NCBI GenBank assembly: GCA_910579275.1
Contig: CAJTTO010000005.1
Span: forward strand, 62,001 to 126,000
Reading direction: 5' to 3'
Source of the DNA: an uncultured Lachnospiraceae bacterium
GTDB taxonomy: Bacteria; Bacillota; Clostridia; Lachnospirales; Lachnospiraceae
Length of the DNA: 64,000 nucleotides
Shown: in pieces, positions 36,382 to 45,099 of the stretch
Layout: every line of letters begins with the position of its first letter
Numbering within the stretch: position 1 is the stretch's first letter
Position numbers and translations under genes: made by a program
Notes under the pieces: generated by a model
The model's database searches: none
What the model saw: only the letters and a program-made list of their open reading frames with translations
Told to the model about the DNA's origin: nothing

Positions 36382-37113
36382 TTACAATCCCTCACCTATA
36401 CAGAGCGTGATGAAATAAACCGTTTCGACGCCGTGCCTCTTTAGTTCCAACGCAACGGCGTCCAGCGTACTGCCTGTTGTATAGATATCATCAACAAGAA
36501 TCGTTTTATTTAATTTTACAACATCTGCGCTAATATTGAAAGCCTTTTTCAAATTATTTTGTCTTTCCTGCGCAGTAAGTTCTTTTTGCGGCAGTGTTTT
36601 CCTGACGCGCCTGACCACATTATCATATATCGGAATTCCTGTAAGCTTCGACAGCTCTGCCGCGACAAGCTGCGCCTGATTATACCCCCTGCTTCTCATC
36701 CTTGACGCATGAACCGGAACCGGAATGATGGAATCCGCTTTCATCAGGCATATCTCATCCCGAAGTCTTTCCCAGATATCTCTTGCATAAAATGACGCAT
36801 ACTCGCATCTGCCGCCATATTTAAAACGGTAAATGCTTTTCCGCATACTCTGGTAATCGTAAAGTGCATAGCCATACGCAAAAACGTGCCTGTGCTGCGC
36901 ACAGTCGCCGCAGTACAGCCTTGCATCCTCCTCAAGCTGCTTTCCGCACCTGGCGCACCGCGGTTCCACAATATAGCGCGGCTTTATCCTGCATCCCGCG
37001 CACACATCCCCCTCCGCAGCCGGTACAATGTCATCACATACCGGGCATCTGGCAGGAAACAGCAGATTCAGCAGCGCACTGCTCACTCCGCGCTTTCGTT
37101 CATTATCTCGCAT
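36382..37113 (-). CDS. comFC: ComF family protein
   Basis: 243 residues. N-terminal zinc-ribbon cysteines (CPVCDDIV, CAGC, CARCGKQL, CGDC) and a phosphoribosyltransferase domain with the PRPP loop TILVDDIYTTGSTLDAVA and RSRGYNQAQLVA. ComFC is linked to DNA uptake. It overlaps the end of recD2 by 31 bases, so the two are probably translated together. Confidence 0.9.
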   Translation of the reverse strand: MRDNERKRGVSSALLNLLFPARCPVCDDIVPAAEGDVCAGCRIKPRYIVEPRCARCGKQLEEDARLYCGDCAQHRHVFAYGYALYDYQSMRKSIYRFKYGGRCEYASFYARDIWERLRDEICLMKADSIIPVPVHASRMRSRGYNQAQLVAAELSKLTGIPIYDNVVRRVRKTLPQKELTAQERQNNLKKAFNISADVVKLNKTILVDDIYTTGSTLDAVALELKRHGVETVYFITLCIGEGL

Positions 37114-39353
37114 ATTCTATCCCTTAAACCCGTATACCTTTTCTGTTCATTCTCATTTTCTATCATCTGGCTGACCGTGTCCTTGCTCCCAAGTATGGTC
37201 ACACAGCTTTTTGCCCTTGTAACGCCCGTATACAGCAGGTTTCTGTTCAGCAGCATCTTCGGGCCGGACAGCAGGGGCATAATGACCGCCGGATACTCGC
37301 TGCCTTGGGATTTGTGTATGGTAATCGCATATGCAAGCTCAATCTCATCCAGTCCGTTCAGCGGATAGGAAACCCTCCGCAGATCATCATACTCCACCAC
37401 GACCGTCTTTGCCGTCTCGTTAATTTCTTTTATTATACCCACATCACCGTTAAATACACCCTGCCCGCTGTCAACCGCGATGCCGTACTTGCTCAAAATC
37501 TCCCATTCCAGCTGATAATTGTTTTTGATCTGCATCACCTTGTCGCCGAGCCGGAAGACATTGTCTCCGTGAACCAGTTCCAGCTTTTCAGGCGCCGGCG
37601 GATTGAGGTACTGCTGCAGAATGCCGTTTAGCGTCTCGACGCCGAGCGCACCTTTCCGCATCGGGGTAAGCACTTGGATGTCAAACATTCCTGCATGCAC
37701 ATACGTCGGCAGTTTTCCGGTTATAAGCTGTATCATGTGTTTGTATATAACATTGACATTGTCCCGCTCCAGAAAGAAAAAATCCATGCTTTTATTGTCC
37801 AGTTTAATCTGTTTTCCCTCATTGATTCTGTGCGCGTTCACTACAATGTCGCTCTCGCCTGCCTGCCTGAATATTTTTGACAGCACGACCGTCGCAATAC
37901 ATCCGCTTTCCATCAAATCCTTCAGAACCTGCCCGGGTCCGACTGACGGGAGCTGGTTTCTGTCCCCCACCATTACCAGTCTCGTTCCGGGAGCCGTTGC
38001 CTTTAAAAGCGCCTGAAAAAGGTGAATGTCCACCATGGACATCTCGTCGATAATCACAACATCCGCTTCAAGCGGATTGAGTTCATTCTTCTCAAAATGT
38101 GCCGCGGATGCCTGTCTGTCATCCGACATGTCACCGTTCAGTTCAAGAAGCCTGTGAATCGTCTTTGCCTCAAATCCTGTAGCCTCCGTCATACGCTTCG
38201 CCGCCCTTCCGGTCGGTGCCGCCAGAAAAATATCCATGCCCTCCTGCTCGAAGTAGCGTATAATCATGTTAATCGTCGTGGTTTTCCCCGTCCCTGGGCC
38301 TCCTGACAGGATGAAAATACCGTTCTGAACGGCTTCCACTACTGCCTTTCTCTGCAGTCCGTCCAGTTCCATATGACTGCTTTCCTCAAGCTTTTTTATT
38401 TTTTTCTCGAGACGCTCCATCTCAACCTTCGTAAACCGCTCCGCGCCGTCAAACGCCTGCTGCAGCTCATACAGCATTCTGGCGCAGTTTAATTCCGCAT
38501 AATAGTAGCTCATGCCATAGACGCACGTCATCTTCAGCGCATCGTCTGTCTTCTTTTCCTTGATAACAAGCTTCCTGTCAATCGCAAGGTTTGCAATCTG
38601 CGGCGCGATCTGTTCCGGTGTCAGTCCGAGCATCTCAGCCGCCTTTTCCAAAAGCATTTCCTGCGGCAGGAACACATGCCCCTCCGCCCCTGCCTGCAAA
38701 AGCGTGTACAGAATTCCGCTCCGAATCCGGTAATCCGAGTCTGTGTGAATGCCTATGCGGGAGGCAATCTCGTCCGCTATGCGGAAACCAATGCCCGAGA
38801 CATCCTCGGCAAGCTTGTACGGGTTCTCCTGCATTACTTTGTAGAGTCCCATGCCATACTGCTTATAAATCTTAAGCGCCATCGCATTCGAAATGCCATA
38901 CTTTTGCAAGAAAAGCATCGCATCCCTTACGTCCTTTTTTTCCTCCACCTGCTCGGCAATCTCCCTTGCCTTTCTCTCGCTGATGCCTTTTATCTCCGCA
39001 AGCCTGTGGGGCTCCTCCTCAATAATGCGAAACGTGTCGTCACCGAACCGCCGTACAATGCGCGCAGCCAGCGCAGCGCCCACTCCCTTGATTGCCCCCG
39101 AACCAAGATACCGTTCCACCGCAAATTTGTCCTCCGGCGCGACTACCGCAAAGCGTTCTACCTTGAACTGTGTCCCGTAAACCGCATGTTCTATATAAGA
39201 ACCCTCAGCCTCTATGCTCTCTCCCTCGTCCAGATTCGCAAAGATTCCCGTGCAGGTTATTTCCATATCCTCCACCTTGAGATTGATTACCCCATAACCA
39301 TTCTGGGGGTTTTTATATATAATATGCTCGACAAAGCCCTTTAGTTTATCCAA
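37083..39353 (-). CDS. recD2: RecD2 helicase
   Basis: 756 residues. An N-terminal OB-like and helix-hairpin-helix region (VERYLGSGAIKGVGAALAARIVRRFG, IKGISERKAREIAEQ) precedes the SF1B helicase core: Walker A LSGGPGTGKTTTINM, DEMSMVDIHLF, and motif VI region GVTRAKSCVTILG. RecD2 is a 5'-3' helicase used in repair in bacteria without RecBCD. The start is a TTG with AAGGAGG 6 bases upstream. Length fits the family. Confidence 0.93.
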   Translation of the reverse strand: MDKLKGFVEHIIYKNPQNGYGVINLKVEDMEITCTGIFANLDEGESIEAEGSYIEHAVYGTQFKVERFAVVAPEDKFAVERYLGSGAIKGVGAALAARIVRRFGDDTFRIIEEEPHRLAEIKGISERKAREIAEQVEEKKDVRDAMLFLQKYGISNAMALKIYKQYGMGLYKVMQENPYKLAEDVSGIGFRIADEIASRIGIHTDSDYRIRSGILYTLLQAGAEGHVFLPQEMLLEKAAEMLGLTPEQIAPQIANLAIDRKLVIKEKKTDDALKMTCVYGMSYYYAELNCARMLYELQQAFDGAERFTKVEMERLEKKIKKLEESSHMELDGLQRKAVVEAVQNGIFILSGGPGTGKTTTINMIIRYFEQEGMDIFLAAPTGRAAKRMTEATGFEAKTIHRLLELNGDMSDDRQASAAHFEKNELNPLEADVVIIDEMSMVDIHLFQALLKATAPGTRLVMVGDRNQLPSVGPGQVLKDLMESGCIATVVLSKIFRQAGESDIVVNAHRINEGKQIKLDNKSMDFFFLERDNVNVIYKHMIQLITGKLPTYVHAGMFDIQVLTPMRKGALGVETLNGILQQYLNPPAPEKLELVHGDNVFRLGDKVMQIKNNYQLEWEILSKYGIAVDSGQGVFNGDVGIIKEINETAKTVVVEYDDLRRVSYPLNGLDEIELAYAITIHKSQGSEYPAVIMPLLSGPKMLLNRNLLYTGVTRAKSCVTILGSKDTVSQMIENENEQKRYTGLRDRICEIMNESAE

Positions 39354-39425
39354 GATTTTCCTCCTTAAAAATCATGCACACACTTATCTTTTTCCAACTG
39401 CCCCATTCCTGCGTTTTTGCAAAAT

Positions 39426-39455
39426 CGAGTAGAGAAGATTTATCTTCTCTACTCG
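39426..39455 (-). terminator. Perfect 13-bp hairpin
   Basis: CGAGTAGAGAAGA and TCTTCTCTACTCG form a perfect stem with a 4-base loop. On the minus strand it is followed by ATTTTGC, so it could end transcripts coming from the flagellar genes or act as a processing site ahead of recD2. Confidence 0.45.
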
Positions 39456-39462
39456 CCGCGCG

Positions 39463-39503
39463 GGGGTGCGTGCAGCAACGCTGCTAATTTCCTTACGCAC
39501 CCC
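39463..39503. repeat. Compound hairpin GGGGTGCGT / ACGCACCCC
   Basis: A 9-bp outer stem encloses an inner GCAGC/GCTGC hairpin. It lies between two other hairpins in the 203-bp gap between the rod-binding gene and recD2. Function is unknown. Confidence 0.4.
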
Positions 39504-39514
39504 TGCGCATAAAG

Positions 39515-39550
39515 CGAAAAACCGACCTGTTTATACAAACAAGGTCGGTT
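39515..39550 (-). terminator. Terminator after the flagellar rod genes
   Basis: On the minus strand AACCGACCT and AGGTCGGTT form a 9-bp stem that is followed at once by TTTTTCGCTTT. It lies 7 bases beyond the stop of the rod-binding protein gene and is a standard intrinsic terminator for the mbl-flagellar run. Confidence 0.8.
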
Positions 39551-39556
39551 GTATGT

Positions 39557-39946
39557 TTACTCCTCCAAAGCTTCCTCCGGCTTTACCACACCTATGCCAT
39601 AATTCCGCTTCATCTGTTCAAAAAGGGTGTTTGCCAGTCCCAGTCCGCTGCCGTCCGTCACCTTGTCACACAATTCCTGCACCGCAAAATCCTTAAAATA
39701 ATCTACCATCTTCGACGCGTATCCGTTTTCATCCTCATCCGAAAATACTTTTGTCGTCTCAAGCATGGAGTTGAACACCTGCTCCATAAAGTAAGCCTCG
39801 AATTCCTTGCAGGCATCCATAAGTTCCTTTTCATCCACCGATTCACTGCTGTTTTCAAGCTTGTTCTGAAGCGATGACGCCTTATTGCCCGAAGCCTGCT
39901 TTGTCAAATAATCCGCATATGCAGAACCTACTCCGCCAATATCCAT
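39557..39946 (-). CDS. Rod-binding protein (FlgJ N-terminal domain-like)
   Basis: 129 residues, the length of the rod-binding domain alone. DACKEFEAYFMEQVFNSMLETT and SKMVDYFKDFAVQELCDKVTDGSGLGLANTLFEQM are the family signature. It lacks the muramidase domain of proteobacterial FlgJ. It helps cap or assemble the flagellar rod. It is the last gene after two rod genes and is followed by a terminator. Confidence 0.88.
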   Translation of the reverse strand: MDIGGVGSAYADYLTKQASGNKASSLQNKLENSSESVDEKELMDACKEFEAYFMEQVFNSMLETTKVFSDEDENGYASKMVDYFKDFAVQELCDKVTDGSGLGLANTLFEQMKRNYGIGVVKPEEALEE

Positions 39947-40002
39947 TCTTATTTTCTCCTTCTATGCACTTGTTTCAGCCACTATCCCTGCTCACAGGTT
40001 CC

Positions 40003-40821
40003 TTACCGCTTCAGCTGATTTGCCTGCTGCAGCATCTCGTCCGAGGTTGTAATGACCTTACTGTTCATCTCATATGCCCTTTGTGCAACGATAAGGTTCA
40101 CCATCTCATCCGCAATCTGCACGTTTGATCCCTCTAAATACCCCTGAATCAATTTTGTCTTTGTCAGGTTTTCATTTTCGGCTTCGTTCATTTCCTCGCC
40201 GCTCGCATCCGTAACCGCATACAGGCTGTCTCCTTCTTTGCTCAGCCCTGCAGGGTTATTGAACTGCCATAGACCGATTGTGATGTCAAGACTCTGCGGT
40301 ATATTACTGTCATCAGGATAATACAACGTACCGTCCTTTCCGACTGTTATCTTGCTGGTTACAATGTCATCATCCTCAAGGATAATCGGCTCTCCCTCCG
40401 AGTCGAGAACCGGAAGTCCGTCTGTTGTCTCCAAGGTAATTCCCTCGCTGCCGACAGCAAACACAAAGTTGCCGTTTCTTGTATAGTATGTATTCCCGTC
40501 TGCTCCCCGAATTCCGAAGAAACCTCTTCCGTTCAAGGCAAAATTCGCCTCTCCGGGTGTCTCAAGCAGACTTCCATCCGTAAAAATGGAAGTGATGGAT
40601 GAATTCCTTACACCGAGTCCTACTTCCGCGCCAATCGGCTTATTCGCGCCGTTTGCCGTAGTAGTCCTTGTCTGTATTGTCTGATATAAAAGTGATTTAA
40701 ACTCCATAACCTCTGCCTTGTAGCCTGTCGTGTTTACATTAGCGAGATTGTTGGAAATATTATCTACATTCAGCTGTTGTGCAATCATGCCTGTTGCACC
40801 CGTCCACAATGATCGTACCAT
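40003..40821 (-). CDS. flgG: Flagellar rod/hook-basal body protein (FlgG/FlhP type)
   Basis: 272 residues. N-terminal rod motif MVRSLWTGATGMIAQQLNVDNISNNLANVNTTGYKA, central GRGFFGIRG and C-terminal EGSNVQIADEMVNLIVAQRAYEMNSKVITTSDEMLQQANQLKR, the characteristic FlgG ending. In Bacillus the homologue next to mbl is called FlhP. AGGAGGG precedes the ATG. Confidence 0.93.
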   Translation of the reverse strand: MVRSLWTGATGMIAQQLNVDNISNNLANVNTTGYKAEVMEFKSLLYQTIQTRTTTANGANKPIGAEVGLGVRNSSITSIFTDGSLLETPGEANFALNGRGFFGIRGADGNTYYTRNGNFVFAVGSEGITLETTDGLPVLDSEGEPIILEDDDIVTSKITVGKDGTLYYPDDSNIPQSLDITIGLWQFNNPAGLSKEGDSLYAVTDASGEEMNEAENENLTKTKLIQGYLEGSNVQIADEMVNLIVAQRAYEMNSKVITTSDEMLQQANQLKR

Positions 40822-40864
40822 TTTCTTACCCTCCTATATTAAATCCCCAAAACTTATTGTTAAA

Positions 40865-41647
40865 TTATCCCGAAACCCGTCCGAGTGTCATCGACTTCTC
40901 GAGCGTCTCGTCAAAAGTTGTCAGCATTTTCTGGTTTGACTCGTAATGTCTGGAAATCGTAATCATATTTACCATCTCTTTGACAACGGATGCATTTGAC
41001 ATTTCAAGGTAGCCCTGACGTATCTTGAAATTTTCAGCGTCCTTTGACACTGCCCCTTCCTTGGCATCCCACATTGTCTCACCGTAATGGGTCAGATAAT
41101 TGGTATCTTCAAATTCTGTTAATTTCAGGCTTGCCACAAGCGTTCCGTCCTGAAAAATATTTCCGGACTCATCAAATACGGTATTTCCTGCCGTAGTCGA
41201 CAGCTGTATCCGCCCGTTCTCACCAAGGACATAGTCTCCGTCCTTTGTCACCAGATAGCCGTCCTTTGTGAGTGTGAAGCTTCCGGCCCTTGTATATTTC
41301 GTGGAGGTCTCGCCTGACTTGCTGGTAAATTCAATGTTAAAGAAACCGTCGCCGCCAATCGCGATATCATACGTATTCCCTGTGTCACGAAGCGAGCCCT
41401 GGGAGAAATCGGTATAGGTCTCTCCTATTTTTACGCCAAGACTCATATTTCCGAGACGTTTTGGTGTGTTTGGATTCTCTGTTACATCCTTAATCTTCAC
41501 TGCCATTACTTCCGAATAAGCCTGACTCGTAGATCCTTCCTTTTTAAAGCCGGTGGTATCTGCATTTGCAAGATTATTCGACATGATATCCATTCTGTAC
41601 TGTTCGTTTAACATGCCGGTATAGGCTGTATATAGACCTCTAAGCAT
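40865..41647 (-). CDS. Flagellar rod/hook-basal body protein (FlgF/FlhO type)
   Basis: 260 residues. MLRGLYTAYTGMLNEQYRMDIMSNNLANADTTGFKKEG at the N-terminus and QGYLEMSNASVVKEMVNMITISRHYESNQKMLTTFDETLEKS at the C-terminus define the family. It lies between mbl and the FlgG-like gene, the same order as Bacillus mbl-flhO-flhP. AGGAGG precedes the ATG by 5 bases. Confidence 0.92.
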   Translation of the reverse strand: MLRGLYTAYTGMLNEQYRMDIMSNNLANADTTGFKKEGSTSQAYSEVMAVKIKDVTENPNTPKRLGNMSLGVKIGETYTDFSQGSLRDTGNTYDIAIGGDGFFNIEFTSKSGETSTKYTRAGSFTLTKDGYLVTKDGDYVLGENGRIQLSTTAGNTVFDESGNIFQDGTLVASLKLTEFEDTNYLTHYGETMWDAKEGAVSKDAENFKIRQGYLEMSNASVVKEMVNMITISRHYESNQKMLTTFDETLEKSMTLGRVSG

Positions 41648-41707
41648 ATGTTCCTCCTAATCTGATGCCCTGGAATCAGCATTAGCAGGAGAAATCCTTC
41701 CGGATCG

Positions 41708-42700
41708 TCAGTCGTCCCTTCCCCCCGCAAGGAACTCGACATACTTGCCTGTTCCTATGGCAACCGCAGTCATCGGATCCTCCGCGGTCATGGTATTGAT
41801 ACCGGTTCTTGATTCTATCAAGTCCTCCAGCCCGCGAAGCAGACTGCCGCCCCCTGTAAGCACGATGCCTCTGTCCGCAATATCTGCAGCCAGCTCAGGC
41901 GGTGTCTTTTCCAACACACTGTGGATCGTATCAATAATCTGGGAAGTTGTCTCGCGAAGCGCCTCCTCGGTCTCCTCCGAAGAAACCCGGATGGTTTTGG
42001 GAAGTCCTGTGACAAGATTCCGTCCCCTGACATCCATGTAATCAACTTCTGCCCTCTTAAATGCTGAACCAATTTTAATTTTAATGTCTTCTGCCGTTCT
42101 CTCACCAATCAAAAGATTATGTTTCTTTCTCATGTATCTGACGATGGCTTCGTCAAAGTCATCGCCCGCAACCTTGATGGATGCACTCACAACGGTTCCG
42201 CCGAGTGATATCACTGCAATATCCGAGGTACCTCCCCCGATATCCACAATCATATTTCCACAAGGCTTGGAGATATCAATCCCCGCTCCGATAGCAGCCG
42301 CTATCGGCTCCTCGATTATCTCGACGTTTCTCGCGCCTGCCTGATAAGTAGCATCCTCGACAGCCTTTTTCTCCACCTCCGTAACGCCGCTCGGCACGCA
42401 CACTGCGATAATCGGCTTGCGGAATGTCTTTCTGCCAAGTGCCTTCTGAATAAAGTGCTTCATCATCTGCTCTGTCACTTTGTAATCAGAGATAACGCCC
42501 TGTCTCAGCGGTCTGACCGCCACAATGTTGCCAGGGGTTCTACCAAGCATCAGTCGTGCATCTTCTCCAATGGCTTTTATTTTATTTGTGTCTCTGTCAA
42601 AAGCAACAACGGAAGGCTCTTTCAGAACAACTCCTTTGCCTCTGATGTAGACTAATATACTTGCGGTTCCAAGGTCGATTCCAATATCTGTGTATTGCAT
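41708..42700 (-). CDS. mbl: MreB/Mbl actin-like protein
   Basis: 330 residues. Actin-fold motifs are visible: phosphate-1 DIGIDLGTASILVYI, phosphate-2 NMIVDIGGGTSDIAVISLGG and the adenosine motif GIVLTGGGSLLRGLEDLI. It guides lateral wall synthesis. Its position ahead of flhO/flhP-like genes favours Mbl over MreB, and no mreC/mreD follow. A promoter candidate lies at 42849-42876. Confidence 0.9.
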   Translation of the reverse strand: MQYTDIGIDLGTASILVYIRGKGVVLKEPSVVAFDRDTNKIKAIGEDARLMLGRTPGNIVAVRPLRQGVISDYKVTEQMMKHFIQKALGRKTFRKPIIAVCVPSGVTEVEKKAVEDATYQAGARNVEIIEEPIAAAIGAGIDISKPCGNMIVDIGGGTSDIAVISLGGTVVSASIKVAGDDFDEAIVRYMRKKHNLLIGERTAEDIKIKIGSAFKRAEVDYMDVRGRNLVTGLPKTIRVSSEETEEALRETTSQIIDTIHSVLEKTPPELAADIADRGIVLTGGGSLLRGLEDLIESRTGINTMTAEDPMTAVAIGTGKYVEFLAGGRDD

Positions 42701-43058
42701 GGCTGTATGCCCCTTTCTTCATTCATAATTACAAACATGTCCAAACTGGTAAAATCAGGTTATCTATCTTTGCTTCATCGCATTAAATCTAGTATTCCTT
42801 AGTATTCCCATTACAATTTTATCTATTATGGTATACTGCAACTAAGCCATTATAACCTAAATTAACCATTTTTCAAAGGGGTTTAATACTTTTTTTACAA
42901 TAAAACTTTTGAAACCTCCAAAAATGCCATTAAAGTTATTTTACATCAACTATATCGGCCGCTTTTTCACAATACTTTAGTTATTTTCAAAATATTATGT
43001 AAATTTATTATATTATCTGACAATTCATTTGTAAATAGTTAATTTGACTTTTTTATCA
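42701..43058. other. AT-rich intergenic stretch upstream of mbl
   Basis: No gene is visible in these 358 bases. They hold the 5' leader and a promoter candidate for mbl at 42849-42876. From about 42880 to 43058 the DNA is very AT-rich, with several T and A runs and no clear ORF. Confidence 0.6.
42849..42876 (-). promoter_or_regulatory. Promoter candidate for mbl
   Basis: On the minus strand TTGAAA, a 16-base spacer and TATAAT. The predicted transcript would start near 42842, giving a leader of about 140 bases before the mbl ATG at 42700. Confidence 0.55.
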
Positions 43059-43066
43059 ATATTTTG

Positions 43067-43242
43067 GTAACAGTTCAGCCTTCGGCTTCCTGTTACAGGC
43101 ATCAAGCCATGCAAAAATCATAAAATGATTTTTTTACCACCTTCGTGGTGTCAAAGCCACGTACCGTGGCTTGATGCATCTCTACCTATATGTTATTTCA
43201 CGGACTTTGCAGCCAGTGCAAAGTCCTGGGCTGAACTGTTAC
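43067..43242. repeat. R1 repeat, copy A (176 bp)
   Basis: Perfect 14-bp terminal inverted repeats, GTAACAGTTCAGCC (43067-43080) and GGCTGAACTGTTAC (43229-43242). The element is flanked by the 8-bp direct repeat ATATTTTG at 43059-43066 and 43243-43250. Inside are hairpins GCC-TTC-GGC, ACCAC/GTGGT, AAGCCACG/CGTGGCTT and GGACTTTGCA/TGCAAAGTCC. Compared with the other copies it has an extra AAAATCAT/ATGATTTT hairpin of about 20 bp. No ORF. It looks like a non-autonomous mobile element. Confidence 0.85.
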
Positions 43243-43249
43243 ATATTTT

Positions 43250-43495
43250 GTAACCGTTCGTTACTGTTCAGACATCCACCAAAGTAGCAGGAATCATGCG
43301 CCAAAATGCTTGCCTTTTCGCATTTTGTGCGCAAAATCTGTTATCATGCACACCTCAATCGCTTGTATGCCGATAAAAACCGGCGTGCGTGTGAATTGTA
43401 ACAACCGTTCAGCCTTCTGCTTCCTGTCACGGGCATCAAGCCATGCGTAACCGCTACGTGCTGTCGGATGCGCGGAAAGACATTTCAATTGCAGT
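43250..43495. repeat. R1 remnant (copy E), interrupted by R2 copy D
   Basis: The sequence GTAACCGTTC at 43250-43259 continues after the R2 insertion as AGCCTTCTGCTTCCTGTCAC and GGGCATCAAGCCATGC (43411 onwards), which follows R1 closely for about 50 bases. After that the match fades, and no right terminal repeat is seen. It is an old copy split by a later insertion. Confidence 0.6.
43260..43402. repeat. R2 repeat, copy D (143 bp)
   Basis: Ends GTTACTGTTCAGAC (43260-43273) and GTGTGAATTGTAAC (43389-43402). It is flanked by the perfect 8-bp direct repeat AACCGTTC at 43252-43259 and 43403-43410. It aligns along its whole length, in reverse orientation, with copy F at 61677-61819, which is also 143 bp. 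No coding capacity. The target is an R1 remnant. Confidence 0.85.
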
Positions 43496-43536
43496 AAAAA
43501 TTCAATTGCGCAACGAACTTATTCGCTGCGCAATTG
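43496..43536 (-). terminator. Terminator of the bactofilin operon
   Basis: On the minus strand a 15-bp stem (CAATTGCGCAGCGAA / TTCGTTGCGCAATTG, one G-T pair) with loop TAAG, followed by AATTTTTAC. It lies about 110 bases after the bactofilin stop codon. Confidence 0.7.
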
Positions 43537-43644
43537 ATAAATGAATTATTTTCTTGTTCGTGAAGGAAAGCGTACAAGAACCTGCTTCCCCCTTATCGTG
43601 GCTGATACAATGCAGCAGTTCACCCATGGCTGCGGCTCAATCCG

Positions 43645-44061
43645 TTATGATTCCGACCCTGTATCCATGGCAGAATAGCTGCCAAAGCTTCCCGATGCCG
43701 CCGATGCCATTGTACATCTGCCATCGAAAGAGGCACCCTCATCAATCACGATGGATCCTGCCACAATGTTGCCGGCAATCTTACCGGTTGACAGCAGTTC
43801 AAGTTTACCCTGTACGGTAATATCACCATCCACACGTCCTGATATGATGACACTCTGGGCAGTGATGTTTCCCTTGACCTGACCTTCCGCGCTTAATATC
43901 AGCTTCTTTTCGCAGGAACAGTTCCCGTTGATTACGCCGTCTATCCGGATGGTTTCGGCGGATGTCAAATCCCCGTCAAAAGTTGTCCCCTGCCCAATCA
44001 GTGTACAGACCTTCTCGCGTCCATCATCTGAATATGATGAATTTTTTCCTTTTCCCAACAT
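43645..44061 (-). CDS. Bactofilin-family cytoskeletal protein
   Basis: 138 residues. The core is a run of short beta-helix repeats rich in small residues: IGQGTTFDGDLTSAETIRIDGVINGNCSC, then VKGNITAQSVIISGRVDGDITVQGKLELLSTGKIAGNIV. Bactofilins polymerise without nucleotide and act in cell shape or wall placement. The ATG at 44061 has GGAGG 8 bases upstream. The ATG at 44076 (AAGGAT) is an alternative. It lies directly after an M23-like gene, a pairing known for bactofilins. Confidence 0.88.
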   Translation of the reverse strand: MLGKGKNSSYSDDGREKVCTLIGQGTTFDGDLTSAETIRIDGVINGNCSCEKKLILSAEGQVKGNITAQSVIISGRVDGDITVQGKLELLSTGKIAGNIVAGSIVIDEGASFDGRCTMASAASGSFGSYSAMDTGSES

Positions 44062-44077
44062 GCTTTTATCCTCCATT

Positions 44078-44812
44078 TTATCCTTTTGCTTCCAGTACCA
44101 ACAGCGGGTCGATCGCCTGATTATCATAGATAACCTGGTAATCCAACTGTGTTTCTTCCCTGTCAATTACAATTAATGTGTCACGAATTTGAACCTGTTC
44201 GCCGACTTCCACTTTTACCTCGGCAGTCTGCATACACATATAGCGCGATTTATAACCGTTTCCGTGCTCCACTTCTATAATGAGTGGATATGTATCGTCC
44301 GAGTTGATTGAAGTGACGGTTCCGTCACCGGCAGCGATAATGCGATCCTCCAACTGTGTACTTATTGAAAAGTAAGGGTGCTCCGCAGAATACTGTTCTT
44401 TTAATATTCCGACTCCTGTGTATGGGTTCTGGCTTGGAATGGAAGTGTCCTTCTGTGTTGCTTCCTGCACTTCCGTTTCCTGTGTTTTGGCATCTGCCAG
44501 TCCTGCCGCCTTCAGTGTGTCATTCTCCTTCGCCAGGGCAGCATTTTGTGTGTCCAAGGACTCCTTTTCACTTTCCAGCTGCTTCACCCGCTGCTCGCTT
44601 GAAGCCAGCTTCCGCCGCAGGTCAGACTCCGTCCTGTAATGCGTCCCTGACCGGAACATAATCCATGCCAGAGCAACACAAATCAGGAGCATCAGGACAA
44701 TCAGCAGACGAAATGTCAAAACCGAAACATAAAAATGCCTGCTTTCTTTCCCCGTATTCGAGACAAGAAGAAGTGAGAAGGATTCCTTGCGCCTGTGTCT
44801 TTGCTGTTTCAT
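44078..44812 (-). CDS. Membrane-anchored degenerate M23/LytM-like protein
   Basis: 244 residues. A basic N-terminus, one membrane helix (about 34-52, LLIVLMLLICVALAWIMF), a coiled coil (about 60-100, LRRKLASSEQRVKQLESEKESLDTQ) and a C-terminal LytM-like fold (IIAAGDGTVTSINSDDTYPLIIEVEHGNGYKSRYM, QIRDTLIVID). The usual zinc ligands are largely missing: the HxH motif is replaced by LDYQV. It is probably an inactive regulator or scaffold working with the bactofilin downstream. Confidence 0.75.
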   Translation of the reverse strand: MKQQRHRRKESFSLLLVSNTGKESRHFYVSVLTFRLLIVLMLLICVALAWIMFRSGTHYRTESDLRRKLASSEQRVKQLESEKESLDTQNAALAKENDTLKAAGLADAKTQETEVQEATQKDTSIPSQNPYTGVGILKEQYSAEHPYFSISTQLEDRIIAAGDGTVTSINSDDTYPLIIEVEHGNGYKSRYMCMQTAEVKVEVGEQVQIRDTLIVIDREETQLDYQVIYDNQAIDPLLVLEAKG

Positions 44813-44917
44813 AAAGAATCTCCATTCTACAAACTAAAATGAATAGTGGCTTTCTAAACACCTATTTCCCTGACTGGCATCATAACAAATAAAAGCCGGT
44901 GCTTAGAAAATTTCTTG

Positions 44918-44965
44918 CACACAAAATGCAAAGGCCGCATTTTGGCGCGTGTACGGAGCCCATAA
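44918..44965. repeat. Possible R2 fragment in the leader of the M23-like gene
   Basis: TTGCACACAAAATGC and GCATTTTGGCGCGTG match the central hairpin of R2 (TTGCACACAAAATGC ... GCATTTTGGCGCATG) but neither R2 end is present. It folds as AAAATGC/GCATTTT in the 5' leader. Convergence on a simple palindrome is possible. Confidence 0.35.
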
Positions 44966-45012
44966 CAAGTGCGTACTCCTGTTTGCATATAATAAGGGCT
45001 TTTACAGTAAAG

Positions 45013-45040
45013 ATTTTATCACAAAATAGGAAAAAGTCAA
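45013..45040 (-). promoter_or_regulatory. Promoter for the M23-like/bactofilin operon
   Basis: On the minus strand TTGACT, a 16-base spacer and TAAAAT. Transcription would start near 45006, about 195 bases before the start codon at 44812. Confidence 0.6.
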
Positions 45041-45099
45041 ACAATAGCGCAGTCAAAACCCCTGATATGGCAAAAACATACAAAAAATTACTTTTTTAT

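Noticed and set aside
43067..43242. R1 as a tRNA-like or riboswitch gene
   Set aside because: The fold has several arms, but there is no anticodon or CCA-type end, the same unit appears at three unrelated places, and the 8-bp duplications show mobility instead.
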